The position numbers and the translations under genes were made by a program. From Sulfuricella sp. (lineage in GTDB: Bacteria; Pseudomonadota; Gammaproteobacteria; Burkholderiales; Sulfuricellaceae), in assembly GCA_028714315.1 (NCBI GenBank), contig JAQTMN010000024.1, forward strand, positions 1,750-35,332: a stretch of DNA of 33,583 bases. The letters are read 5' to 3'. This document shows positions 1 through 7,828 of the stretch, piece after piece (the first letter of the stretch is position 1; each line of letters begins with the position of its first letter). The notes beneath the pieces are model-generated. The model worked only from the letters and a program-made list of their open reading frames with translations, made no database searches and had not been told where the DNA came from.

Positions 1-547
1 AGCGCGGCGCCTGCACGATGGCCGCGCCGGAAGCCCGGCCGAAGGCGTCCTTGCCGTCCAGCTCGATGGCGAAATTCAGGCTCTTGTTGAGCACGCGCGG
101 GAACGGGTGGGCGGGGTCGAGGCCGATCGGCGACAGCACCGGCATCAGTTCGCGGAAGAAGAAATCGCGGATCCATTCGCCCTGCCCGTCGTGCCAGTGG
201 GTGCGGCGCAGGAAACGGATGTCCTGGCGCGCGAGGCCGGGCAGGATCACCTCGTTCAGCAGCCGGTACTGCTCCTCCACCAGCTGGTGGGCCTGCTCGC
301 TGACCAGCTTGAACGCCTGGCGCGCCGACATGCCGTCCGGCCCGGTGGCGGCGGCGTGCAGCGCGATCTGTTCCTTCAGCCCGGCGGCGCGGACTTCGAA
401 AAACTCGTCCAGGTTGCTGCTGACGATGCACAGGAATTTCAGCCGTTCCAGCAGCGGGTTGCGGTGATCCTCCGCCTGGGCCAGCACGCGCCGGTTGAAG
501 GCGAGCAGGCCGAGTTCGCGGTTGAGGTAGTATTCCTGTGAGTGCAC
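1..547 (-). CDS. ppk1: Polyphosphate kinase 1, N-terminal part (gene runs off the window edge)
   Basis: Minus-strand reading from a GTG at 547 gives about 182 residues, with the 3' part beyond base 1. The N-terminus reads HSQEYYLNRELGLLAFNRRV, followed by PLLERLKFL and SSNLDEFFEVR; these match the conserved start of Ppk1, which polymerises ATP gamma-phosphate into polyphosphate. An in-frame TAA at 560-562, the stop of the upstream gene, limits the start. GTG at 547 is the only reasonable start before the conserved NREL block, leaving a 12-base gap to the YggX-like gene. The SD is weak. Plus-strand frames over this region are shadows. The family call is firm; the catalytic histidine region lies outside the window. 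Confidence 0.9.
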   Translation of the reverse strand, partial: MHSQEYYLNRELGLLAFNRRVLAQAEDHRNPLLERLKFLCIVSSNLDEFFEVRAAGLKEQIALHAAATGPDGMSARQAFKLVSEQAHQLVEEQYRLLNEVILPGLARQDIRFLRRTHWHDGQGEWIRDFFFRELMPVLSPIGLDPAHPFPRVLNKSLNFAIELDGKDAFGRASGAAIVQAPR

Positions 548-559
548 GTTGCGTCCCGG

Positions 560-832
560 TTAATGCTTGGGCGGCACGTAGCCGGAGACGTTGTCCGCGC
601 CGCTGCCGAAGAAGTAGTTCTCGACCTGTTCGGCCAGGTATTTGCGCGCCTGGGGATCGGCCATGTTGAGGCGGTTTTCGTTGATCAGCATGGTCTGATG
701 CTTGAGCCATGCCGCCCAGGCTTCCTTGGACACGTTTTCATAAATCCGCTTGCCCAACTCGCCGGGGTAAGGCGGGAAATCCAGCCCGTCGGCTTCGCGG
801 CCCAGCTTCACGCATTTCACTGTTCTTGCCAT
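560..832 (-). CDS. yggX: YggX-family Fe(II)-trafficking / oxidative damage protection protein
   Basis: A 90-residue protein starting [20 protein letters not shown] and containing [17 protein letters not shown], the hallmark of the small YggX family (usual length about 90). The family protects Fe-S clusters and has been proposed to traffic ferrous iron; the conserved N-terminal Cys is present at residue 7. An upstream in-frame extension to 937 is possible, but the ATG at 832 is preceded by GGAG at suitable spacing and matches the family start. It lies 12 bases upstream of ppk1 on the same strand, so the two may be co-transcribed. A plausible -10 (TATGAT) lies about 40 bases upstream of the start. 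Confidence 0.92.
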   Translation of the reverse strand: MARTVKCVKLGREADGLDFPPYPGELGKRIYENVSKEAWAAWLKHQTMLINENRLNMADPQARKYLAEQVENYFFGSGADNVSGYVPPKH

Positions 833-957
833 GGTTTTACTCCGCTCAATACTCAAAAAAATGCCATCATAGCTGAAAGTTCGGCGCTTGGAACTTCCCC
901 GGCGCAACTTCAAGCTTGGCATTTCCCATGGAGACAACGGAATGTAGCTCCTGATTT

Positions 958-1060
958 GTGGGTACGGCTTTAGCCGTACATGTCAGGCTGCACCCGCAAG
1001 GAGCGTCCCCGCCGCGAGTGGCAGCAGAGCTGCTCACACGGGCGAGAAAGCCTGACCCAC
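958..1060. repeat. Palindromic repeat (GTGGGTACGGC / GTCAGGCT type) with internal insert
   Basis: The left part reads GTGGGTACGGC, TTTA, GCCGTAC. The right end is GCCTGACCCAC. The same module occurs intact as 45 bp at 24634-24678, where GTCAGGC and GTACGGC hairpins are fused between GTGGG and CCCAC. Here the GTCAGGCT / AGCCTGAC hairpin is split by about 60 bp of other palindromic sequence. The right end encodes the last residues and stop of the minus-strand GGDEF/EAL gene. Confidence 0.75.
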
Positions 1061-3469
1061 AGGATCAGCAAGCGCCGGATGCGCGGCGCAGGGTTTGTCC
1101 AGGTGGTAGCCCTGCACCATGTCCACGCCGAAGCGCTTCAGCATTTCCAGCGTTTTCTCGTCTTCGACGAATTCCGCCACGGTCAGTTTGTGCATGCCCC
1201 GCGCCACGTCCACGATGGCTTTGACGAACAGCTGGTTGTCGCGGTCGTTGGGCAGGTTGTTGACGAACAGGCCGTCGATCTTGAGGATGTCGGCGTCGAG
1301 GTGCTTGAGGTAGGCGAACGACGAGAAGCCGGTGCCGAAATCGTCCAGGCACACGGTGCAGCCGGTTTGGCGCAGGGCTTCGATGAAGCGCTGCGCGTCG
1401 TGCAGGTCCGACACCGCCGAGGTTTCGGTCAGCTCGACCAGCAGCCGGCGCGGCTCGACGCCGGCCTGCGACAGTTGCTCGTCGATGTATTGCGGCAGCA
1501 GCGGGTCGCCGAACGAGCGCCCGGAAATGTTGACCGCCAGCGCGGGCATGCCGGCCGAGCCTGCGAGGAGCCGGATGCTTTCCCGGATCACCCAGCGGTC
1601 GATCTCGACGATCTTGCCGCTTTTTTCGGCGTGGGGAATGAAATGCCCCGGCATGATGACCTGTCCGGGGTGCGCGTCGTCCGCCATGCGCACCAGCACT
1701 TCGAGATGGGCCAGGGCGCCGTCGCCGGCATGGTAGATCCCCTGGAAGTGCAGGCGCAGCAGGCCATGTTCCAGCGCGTGGTCGATTCGCTCGTTCCACG
1801 ACATGCGGTTCACCATGGTGCGCGAAAAATCCAGGTCCTGGCGGTACAGGCGCCAGGCGTTCTTGCCCGCCTCCTTGGCCTGGTACATCGCGGTGTCGGC
1901 GTGAGCCACCAGTTCCTCGGCATTGGCCGCGTGCAGCGGAAACAGCGCAATGCCCAGGCTGGACGTCAGGCGCAGATTCTGGCCTTCGTAGCGGAACGGA
2001 ATCTGGCCGATGGCGCGCACCACCCGCTCCGCCAGCGCCAGGGTTTCCTGCTCGGTAACGTCGGGCACCAGGATGGCGAACTCGTCTCCGCCCAGGCGGC
2101 AAAAAATCTCGTTGCGCCGCACCAGCGCGCCCACTTCGCCCGAGATGCGGATCAGCATGGCGTCGCCGGCGCGATGGCCGAAGGTGTCGTTGATGTACTT
2201 GAATTCGTCGAGATCGAAAAAGAGCAGCGCGCCAAGGGATTTTCTGCGCTCGATATCGGCGATGAAACGCGACAGTTCTTCCTGGAAGCGGTGCCGGTTG
2301 TACAGGCCGGTAAGAAAATCGCGCTCCGCCAGGTAGACCAGCTGCTCGGCGGTCTGGCGTTCGCGCGTCACGTCCTCGTAGACCCACAGGTGGCCGATGT
2401 AATGGCCTTCGTGATTGCGCACCGCATAGGAAAGCTGGGTGACCACCCGGCCGTCCGCCATGGGGATTTCGAAGCTGTCGCTGACTTCGTGGGTTTCCAG
2501 CACCTGCAGCAGATGCTTGGAGAAATGGTCGGGCTTGGACAACTGGTTGGCCGAGCATTCCAGCACCTCGCCCACCGGCCGGCCGATCAGGTCGAGTTCT
2601 TCCGGGAACATCCAGATGCGGCGGAAGGCCGGGTTGTGGTAAATCACCTTGTTGTCGGAGCTGACGAACAGGATGCCGAGATTCATCGCCGACAGCAGCG
2701 AGACCAGCCGCGCATGCTCCTGTTCCGCCAGGGTCAGGTAGCTTCGCTGTTTTTCTTCCGCCGCCTGCAATTGGGCGATGCGGCCGCGGACGTTTTCCGC
2801 CATGGTGTTGAAGGCGCCGGTCAGCCGGCCGATTTCGTCCCGGCTGCCGACCGGCAGGCTGAAATCGAAATTGCCCGCCGCGACGGCCTCGGCGCCGCGC
2901 GTCAGCTTTGCCAGATGGCGCGTCAGCCAATAACCCAGCGCGGCGAGCATCAGCACGGTGAGCAGGATTTCGGCGAGGGCGATCAGCAGGCTTTGTTCCA
3001 GCAGATGCATCTTGGCCTGGGCCATGAATTCGGTCGATATGCCGAAGCGCAGCAAGCCATAAGCATGGCCGGCCAGGGTGATGGGAATTTCGGTATCGAA
3101 ATGCGAAGAATCGCTGGCGCCGACCGCCTTGTGGTTCGACACCGGCGACAACGCGCTGTGCAAGGCGCTGGAGGCGACCACCTTGCCGGCATCGTTGTAC
3201 AGGATCAGGTAGGTGATGCCTTCCTTGCGGCGGATTTCCTGCAGGACTTCCTGCAGCGTGGCGAAATCGCCCTGCGCCAGCGGCCCGGCCAGCGAGGAAT
3301 TGAGCAGCGCCGACACCTCGTTCAGCCGCAGCGCGGTCATTTCCTTCATGCTGTTTTCGATCAGGCGCACGCTGTTGGCCACCAAGAGCGTCAGCATCAG
3401 CACTTCCACCGCCACGCTGGCGAGTATCAGCTTGAAGCGCAGCGGGCTGGCGATAAAGCGCTTGATCAT
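1034..3469 (-). CDS. Membrane-bound GGDEF/EAL cyclic-di-GMP signalling protein with HAMP and PAS-like regions
   Basis: An 811-residue protein. A transmembrane helix at about 12-34, a periplasmic segment to about 160 and a second helix at about 161-183 are followed by HAMP (about 184-235) and a PAS-like region (about 255-375). The GGDEF domain is intact (RLGGDEF, 458-464). The EAL domain runs from about 560 to 795. Its signature is EVL (590-592) and the usual AEGVE is AEFVE, but ELTE, DDFGTG (709-714), LKIDG and QGY are kept. The I-site position has RRNE rather than RxxD. It should sense periplasmic input and make and/or degrade c-di-GMP; which activity dominates cannot be decided. Start at 3469 puts the first helix at the N-terminus; longer in-frame starts translate a repeat. 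The C-terminus VGQAFSPV is encoded by a repeat. A PhnD-like gene lies directly upstream. Confidence 0.93.
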   Translation of the reverse strand: MIKRFIASPLRFKLILASVAVEVLMLTLLVANSVRLIENSMKEMTALRLNEVSALLNSSLAGPLAQGDFATLQEVLQEIRRKEGITYLILYNDAGKVVASSALHSALSPVSNHKAVGASDSSHFDTEIPITLAGHAYGLLRFGISTEFMAQAKMHLLEQSLLIALAEILLTVLMLAALGYWLTRHLAKLTRGAEAVAAGNFDFSLPVGSRDEIGRLTGAFNTMAENVRGRIAQLQAAEEKQRSYLTLAEQEHARLVSLLSAMNLGILFVSSDNKVIYHNPAFRRIWMFPEELDLIGRPVGEVLECSANQLSKPDHFSKHLLQVLETHEVSDSFEIPMADGRVVTQLSYAVRNHEGHYIGHLWVYEDVTRERQTAEQLVYLAERDFLTGLYNRHRFQEELSRFIADIERRKSLGALLFFDLDEFKYINDTFGHRAGDAMLIRISGEVGALVRRNEIFCRLGGDEFAILVPDVTEQETLALAERVVRAIGQIPFRYEGQNLRLTSSLGIALFPLHAANAEELVAHADTAMYQAKEAGKNAWRLYRQDLDFSRTMVNRMSWNERIDHALEHGLLRLHFQGIYHAGDGALAHLEVLVRMADDAHPGQVIMPGHFIPHAEKSGKIVEIDRWVIRESIRLLAGSAGMPALAVNISGRSFGDPLLPQYIDEQLSQAGVEPRRLLVELTETSAVSDLHDAQRFIEALRQTGCTVCLDDFGTGFSSFAYLKHLDADILKIDGLFVNNLPNDRDNQLFVKAIVDVARGMHKLTVAEFVEDEKTLEMLKRFGVDMVQGYHLDKPCAAHPALADPVGQAFSPV

Positions 3470-3487
3470 CTTAAAACCACAAATCCG

Positions 3488-3569
3488 TTGGCCGCAAAAA
3501 GGCGCAAAAAGGCGCAAGAGAAAATCCAGGTCGCCTTTATTTGTGCTTTTTGTGCCTTTTTGCGGCCAA
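3488..3569. repeat. Imperfect palindrome with tandem GCGCAAAAAG units
   Basis: The left arm begins TTGGCCGC followed by repeated GCAAAAAGGC units. The right arm ends in TGTGCCTTTTTGCGGCCAA. The element fills the gap between the PhnD-like gene and the GGDEF/EAL gene and could form a long mRNA hairpin. Its architecture resembles the elements at 21377-21461 and 11570-11640. Confidence 0.8.
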
Positions 3570-3581
3570 TGTTTTGTTGGA

Positions 3582-4421
3582 TCACTGCGGCGCCCCCAGC
3601 AAGACGCGCACTTCATGGGCGTAGGCATCCAGCTTTTTGAGATCGGATTCCTTCGCCGCCTGGATGCCGCCCATGCCGTTTTCCTCGACAAAGCGCTCGC
3701 CCTCCGGCGTCGTGGGAAACGCGATCAGGGCGCGGCGCAGGCGCTCGATCAGCTTGGGCGGCAGGCGCGGGTCGGCCATGATGAACTGGCTGGGAATCGG
3801 GCCGGACACGGCCAGCGTGCGCATCTCGTCCTGTACTTCGCCCGGCAGCTGGGACAGCGGCAGGGAGCCGACCACGGCGGCATCCGCCTCGCCGCGCCGC
3901 ACCGCCAGCACTGCGTTGCCGTGGGTCTGGGAGGCGCGCAGGCGAAAATCGGCCTCGGCGCGCAAGCCGCGCTCGCGCAGCAGTTGCAGGCCGATCATGG
4001 GAATCACCGCGAGCCGGTCGGGCACCGCCACCACCTTGCTGCGCAACTCGTCCAGGCTCACGATCGGCGAGGCCATCGCCACCACCACTACGGCGCGCAA
4101 TTCGCTGGCGTAATTCGCCAGCGGGACATAGCCCGATTCGGTCTGCGCCAGGCGGGCGAGATGCGGCGCGGTGATCACCACCTGGTACTGGTGCTGGTGG
4201 GTGCGCTGGACGAAGGTCTTGAAGTCGGGCGCGGTATAGAATTGCACCGGCACGCCCAGCTCTTTTTCCAGATATTGATGCAACGGCTGGTACAGGGTCA
4301 GCAGGCTGCGCGCGCTCAAATAGGGAAACACGCCGACCGAAAGCGGTGCCTCCGCCGCCGTGGCGACTGCTGCCCAGAATCCGAACAGCGCGGTCAGGAA
4401 GAGCGCAAGTCGTTTTCTCAT
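3582..4421 (-). CDS. PhnD-like periplasmic substrate-binding protein
   Basis: A 279-residue protein with a clear signal peptide (MRKRLALFLTALFGF, cleavage near ATAA, about residue 22). The mature part begins LSVGVFPYLSARSLLTLYQP and continues with LHQYLEKELG, FVQRTHQHQYQVVITAPHLA and SQTHGNAVLAVRRGEADAAV, typical of the PhnD / phosphonate-phosphite-type ABC binding fold. No permease or ATPase gene is nearby. It sits between argA (7-base gap) and a membrane GGDEF/EAL protein. By analogy with other orphan PhnD-like proteins, it probably acts as a periplasmic input component for that signalling protein rather than in transport. The ligand is unknown. Family call firm, role inferred. Confidence 0.85.
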   Translation of the reverse strand: MRKRLALFLTALFGFWAAVATAAEAPLSVGVFPYLSARSLLTLYQPLHQYLEKELGVPVQFYTAPDFKTFVQRTHQHQYQVVITAPHLARLAQTESGYVPLANYASELRAVVVVAMASPIVSLDELRSKVVAVPDRLAVIPMIGLQLLRERGLRAEADFRLRASQTHGNAVLAVRRGEADAAVVGSLPLSQLPGEVQDEMRTLAVSGPIPSQFIMADPRLPPKLIERLRRALIAFPTTPEGERFVEENGMGGIQAAKESDLKKLDAYAHEVRVLLGAPQ

Positions 4422-4428
4422 CGCCCCA

Positions 4429-5766
4429 TCACAGTTTTTTCATGAACACCTTGGAACGGCGCTGGTAGTTGTACAGTCCCTGCTTGGCTTGGGGCAGCTT
4501 GTCCACGCCCGACTCGGTGAAGCCGCGCTCGAGGAACCAGTGCGCGGTGCGGGTGGTGAGCACGAACAGATGGCGGAAGCCCTTTTCCAGCGCCTTGACC
4601 TGCATGTATTCGAGCAGCGCCTCGCCGCGCCCGGCGCTGCGGTATTTTGGGTGCACCGCCATGCACGCCAGCTCGGCGGCCTTTTCCTTGGGGAACGGGT
4701 AGAGCGCGGCGCAGCCGATGATCAGGCCGTCGTATTCCAGCACGCAAAAACGCTCGATTTCCATTTCCAGCCGCTCGCGCGAGCGCCGCACCAGAATGCC
4801 CTCCTCTTCCAGCGGCTCGATCAGCGCCAGGATGCCGCCGACATCGTCGATGGTGGCGTCGCGCAGGGTTTCCAGCGCGTCTTCGCTGACCATGGTACCG
4901 ATGCCCTCGTGGGTGAACAGCTCCTGCAGCAGCGCGCCGTCGGTATGGCGGCTGATCAGGTGGACGCGCGCCACGCCGTTGCGGCAGGCGCGCACCGCGC
5001 AGGGCAGGTAAAAGCCCACGTCCGCCGGCTGCGGCGCGGCCGAGGCGACGATGACTTCAGCCTCCAGCGTGGTCAGCTCGCGCAGCAGCTCGCCCTGTTC
5101 GCCGCCCACCCCGGCCGTGTCCATCAGGAACACCAGCTTGTCGGCATCCAGCGCGATGGCGGTGGAGGTGGCGACGTCTTCCAGCGACAAATTGAACACC
5201 TCGCCGGTGGGCGAATAGCCGAGCGGGGACAGCAGCACCATTTCGTTGGCGTCGAGGCGGCGACGGATGGCGACAACGTCGATCTTGCGCACTTCGCCGG
5301 TATGGACCAGATCGACGCCGGCGCGCACCCCCATCGGCTTGGCGGTGACGAAATTGCCGCTCGCCACGCGGATGTCCGCCCCCGCCATCGGCGAATTGGC
5401 CAGCCCCATCGACAACAGCGCCTCGATTTCCACGCGCACGGTGCCGGCGGCTTCCTTGACGCATTTCAGCGCGTCGTCGTCGGTCACGCGCAAACCTTTG
5501 TCGTAGCGGATCGCCGCGCCGCGCTCGGTCAGTTCCTCTTCGATCTGCGGCCGCGCGCCGTGCACCAGCACCAGCCGTACGCCGAGACTGTTGAGCAGGT
5601 TGAGGTCGTGCGCCAGGCCGATGAACTGCCCTTCGCTCACCACCTCGCCGCCGAAGGCGACGACAAAGGTCTTGCCGCGAAAGGAGTGGATATACGGCGC
5701 GGCGGAGCGGAACCACGCGACGAAATGCTCGATCTTGAATTTGGAATTTTGAGTTTTCTGGGGCAT
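4429..5766 (-). CDS. argA: Amino-acid N-acetyltransferase (N-acetylglutamate synthase)
   Basis: A 445-residue protein, close to the E. coli ArgA length (443). It makes N-acetylglutamate from glutamate and acetyl-CoA, the first step of arginine biosynthesis. The N-terminal amino-acid-kinase-like domain (about 1-290) has PYIHSFRGKTFVVAFGGE and VRLVLVHGARPQIEEEL. The C-terminal GNAT domain (about 295-445) has ACMAVHPKYRSAGRGEALLE, with the acetyl-CoA loop RSAGRG, and WFLERGF. ATG at 5766 gives about ten residues more than the E. coli N-terminus before the conserved region; the SD is weak. The gene ends 7 bases before the PhnD-like gene, suggesting co-transcription with functionally unrelated genes. 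Confidence 0.95.
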   Translation of the reverse strand: MPQKTQNSKFKIEHFVAWFRSAAPYIHSFRGKTFVVAFGGEVVSEGQFIGLAHDLNLLNSLGVRLVLVHGARPQIEEELTERGAAIRYDKGLRVTDDDALKCVKEAAGTVRVEIEALLSMGLANSPMAGADIRVASGNFVTAKPMGVRAGVDLVHTGEVRKIDVVAIRRRLDANEMVLLSPLGYSPTGEVFNLSLEDVATSTAIALDADKLVFLMDTAGVGGEQGELLRELTTLEAEVIVASAAPQPADVGFYLPCAVRACRNGVARVHLISRHTDGALLQELFTHEGIGTMVSEDALETLRDATIDDVGGILALIEPLEEEGILVRRSRERLEMEIERFCVLEYDGLIIGCAALYPFPKEKAAELACMAVHPKYRSAGRGEALLEYMQVKALEKGFRHLFVLTTRTAHWFLERGFTESGVDKLPQAKQGLYNYQRRSKVFMKKL

Positions 5767-5919
5767 ATCTTTGAATTCGATGGCGTCTCGTAATTACTTC
5801 GGCAGTTTACAATCAATATCAAAAACTTGAAAACAAGTAGATTGCACTTGGGTTAGGTGCTGAGCATCAATGTTCCATCCCGCCGTGATGATGTTTGGCG
5901 TGATGAACTTGGAGGGATG

Positions 5920-6369
5920 TCACGCATCGGCAAGCAGTTCCGGCTTGTGCTTGTTGAGCCATTGCCTGGTGTGATTCAAGAGGGTATCCGCTTGACGGAT
6001 GCACTCTGCGACAGCGGCTTCCGTCACCGGGTCGCCTTGATAGTCATTGATGTTGCGTTGTTTGCGCAGGGCGTCGAAGACGATCACGCTGGCGGCAGGC
6101 AGGCCAAGTGTGAGGGGCAACGCTTGCAGGGCAGTCTGGTGATGGCCGGGCTGACTGGTGGAGGTGCGGTAGCCATTGGCCCACAAACCGATCATGGCGC
6201 ATTGCATGATGGTTTTATAAGCCGCGTCGAAACGGTTGTCGGTGCTGAGCCCAGCGAGACGCGCATCGTTGAGATTGCGTGCGGCAGAATCCAACAGTCG
6301 CCGCACTCCTTCCGCACTGGCGGAAAATTCTTGCAGTCGATTGATATTAAACAGGTTGGCTAAAGTCAC
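5920..6369 (-). CDS. HEPN-domain protein, probable toxin of an MNT/HEPN pair
   Basis: A 149-residue, mostly alpha-helical protein. Conserved-looking blocks are DNRFDAAYKTIMQCAMIGLW, NGYRTSTSQPGHHQTALQAL and LRKQRNINDYQGDP, which resemble small HEPN proteins. An R-x5-H motif (RQWLNKH, residues 135-141) fits the Rx4-6H RNase signature of HEPN toxins, although the GHH motif at 75-77 may be the more family-typical one. The start is GTG at 6369 with AGGAAGG about 8 bases upstream. It lies 16 bases downstream of the winged-helix-nucleotidyltransferase gene in one operon. By analogy with HepT/MntA it would be the toxin. GC is visibly lower than in the flanks, hinting at transfer. Function is inferred from family and context. 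Confidence 0.75.
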   Translation of the reverse strand: MTLANLFNINRLQEFSASAEGVRRLLDSAARNLNDARLAGLSTDNRFDAAYKTIMQCAMIGLWANGYRTSTSQPGHHQTALQALPLTLGLPAASVIVFDALRKQRNINDYQGDPVTEAAVAECIRQADTLLNHTRQWLNKHKPELLADA

Positions 6370-6385
6370 GGGCTGACCTTCCTAT

Positions 6386-6949
6386 TCAAATCTTTCCCAA
6401 TATCGGGATAGTGGATTGCCGGAGTATTTGCTGAATGAAATGATCCCCGCTTTTAATGCGTTCCTGAATTTCCGTGCGGGTAACGACGACAGGGTTGATT
6501 TCCCTGGATAGTACAGCCTGTGCCGGATATAGCGCTTTGACCGCCTCGCCAAAATCGACATCGCCAACGATCAGCAAGTCAACATCGCTACCGGCGGTTT
6601 CTTCGCCGCGAGCGACAGAACCGAACACCAGTGCAGCCTCGATGTTGTCGGCAAGCGGTTGCAGGGCTGCCGCCAGCACATCGGCGAGCCCCGTGGTTTT
6701 GCGGAACAATCCAGCGAGTTCGCTATAGATAGGGCATTGGCGATTGGCCTGGTAGCGTACCTGATTGCCTTGTTTTTCGCGCAGCAACAAGCCAGTTGCC
6801 GCCAGTCTGGATAGCTCCTTGTGCAATGTGCCCGCCGTTGTCCCCGTCATGCGGGCCAGTTCGCGAACGTGATAACTGGATTCCGGATTCAACAGCAACA
6901 CGCTGAGTATGCGCTGGCGGTAAGTGCCGAATAGCAAATTCATTAACAC
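6386..6949 (-). CDS. Winged-helix regulator fused to MNT-type nucleotidyltransferase (probable antitoxin/autorepressor)
   Basis: About 187 residues. Residues 10-70 form a winged helix-turn-helix (ILSVLLLNPESSYHVRELAR, TTAGTLHKELSRLAATGLL). Residues 105-130 carry the minimal nucleotidyltransferase signature VFGSVARGEETAGSDVDLLI, with GS(110-111), R114-G115 and D122/D124 intact. MNT proteins paired with HEPN partners neutralise them, in studied cases by AMPylation; the fused wHTH suggests it also represses its own operon. The start is GTG at 6949, because AAAGGAG lies 8 bases upstream; the ATG at 6943 would be 14 bases from it. Two GTAGC-N7-GCTAC operators overlap and precede this SD. It lies 16 bases upstream of the HEPN gene. 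Confidence 0.82.
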   Translation of the reverse strand: MLMNLLFGTYRQRILSVLLLNPESSYHVRELARMTGTTAGTLHKELSRLAATGLLLREKQGNQVRYQANRQCPIYSELAGLFRKTTGLADVLAAALQPLADNIEAALVFGSVARGEETAGSDVDLLIVGDVDFGEAVKALYPAQAVLSREINPVVVTRTEIQERIKSGDHFIQQILRQSTIPILGKI

Positions 6950-6953
6950 TTAT

Positions 6954-6991
6954 GTAGCTCCTTTGGCTACGATTGTAGCTTTGTTGGCTAC
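6954..6991. promoter_or_regulatory. Two tandem 17-bp operators, GTAGC-N7-GCTAC
   Basis: Perfect dyads at 6954-6970 and 6975-6991 share the half-site GTAGC/GCTAC with a 7-base spacer (TCCTTTG and TTTGTTG) and are 21 bp apart, two helical turns, so on the same DNA face. The first covers the Shine-Dalgarno (AAAGGAG on the minus strand) of the winged-helix-nucleotidyltransferase gene. This is the expected layout for autorepression by that protein. The dyads are seen in sequence; the binding protein is inferred. Confidence 0.8.
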
Positions 6992-7022
6992 GTATATACA
7001 ACCAGTTTGTGGGCTGCGTTTA

Positions 7023-7751
7023 TCAAAAATCTCCCCACAGCGCCTGCATCGCCGCCAGCATCGCCAGTGCGGCGGTTTCGGTGCGCAGAATGCGCGCGCC
7101 AAGCCGTAGTGGAAGGAAGCCCTGGCGCTGCGCCATTTGGCTTTCCGCCGGGGCAAAACCGCCTTCGGGACCGATCAGCAGGGTGACCTGGCCTTCCGGC
7201 CGGGGCAGGTCGCGCAGGCCGGTTTGCGCATCGGGGGAGAGCATCAGGCGCAGGTCGGTCTGGTCCTGGCCCAGCCAGTCGGAAAGGGAGCGGATCGACG
7301 CCACCTCGGGCACGCGGTTGCGCCCGCTTTGCTCGCAGGCGGCGACGACCACGCCCTGCCAGTGCGCCACACGCTTTTCCGCCCGTTCGCCGGAGAGCTT
7401 CACCACGCTGCGCTCGCTCGCCAGCGGCTGGATCGCTTGCACGCCCAGTTCCACCGCCTTTTGCAGGGTAAAATCCATTTTTTCCCCGGCGGAAATCGCT
7501 TGGGCCAGCACGACCCGCAGCGGCGATTCGCGCTCGACATCCTGCCAGGCGATAATTTCGACATCGATGCCGCGCTTGTCGATCGCCGCGATGCGCGCCT
7601 CGCCTTCTCCGCCCTGGCCGTTGAATACGGTGACGGCGTCGCCTTCCTTCAGCCGCAACACCCGCGCGGCATGGTGCGCGGCCGGTTCGGGCAGTTCCGC
7701 CGCGCCGCTGCGGGCGGGGATTTCCGGGCAATAAAAACGAGGAGCGGCCAT
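7023..7751 (-). CDS. rsmE: 16S rRNA (uracil1498-N3)-methyltransferase
   Basis: A 242-residue SPOUT-class methyltransferase that methylates U1498 of 16S rRNA using S-adenosylmethionine. The N-terminal PUA-like part has RFYCPEIPARSG and HHAARVLRLKEGDAVTVFNG. The C-terminal knot has LAQAISAGEKMDFTLQKAVELG, LLIGPEGGFAPAE and GARILRTETAALAML. The start was set at ATG 7751 (MAAPRFYC) because the conserved PRFY block follows directly; an in-frame extension of 11 residues to 7784 has no SD. Divergent from the thioredoxin-like gene. Confidence 0.95.
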   Translation of the reverse strand: MAAPRFYCPEIPARSGAAELPEPAAHHAARVLRLKEGDAVTVFNGQGGEGEARIAAIDKRGIDVEIIAWQDVERESPLRVVLAQAISAGEKMDFTLQKAVELGVQAIQPLASERSVVKLSGERAEKRVAHWQGVVVAACEQSGRNRVPEVASIRSLSDWLGQDQTDLRLMLSPDAQTGLRDLPRPEGQVTLLIGPEGGFAPAESQMAQRQGFLPLRLGARILRTETAALAMLAAMQALWGDF

Positions 7752-7828
7752 CTTTTTTCCCAACTTCATATAAAGTGTGCACATGATAAACTAAATCGAT
7801 TTACACCCGACAAGTAGGAGAATTACGC

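Noticed and set aside
980-3640. 886-codon plus-strand open frame
   Set aside because: Antisense shadow of the GGDEF/EAL gene; low-complexity His/Gln/Arg-rich translation with no domain, while the minus strand has clear motifs.
3470-3691. N-terminal extension of the GGDEF/EAL protein to 3691
   Set aside because: It would translate the palindromic repeat and overlap the PhnD-like gene; the membrane helix starts properly from 3469.
5857-6363. 168-codon plus-strand open frame opposite the HEPN gene
   Set aside because: The minus-strand HEPN frame has a good SD, an operon partner and family-like motifs; the plus-strand product resembles nothing.
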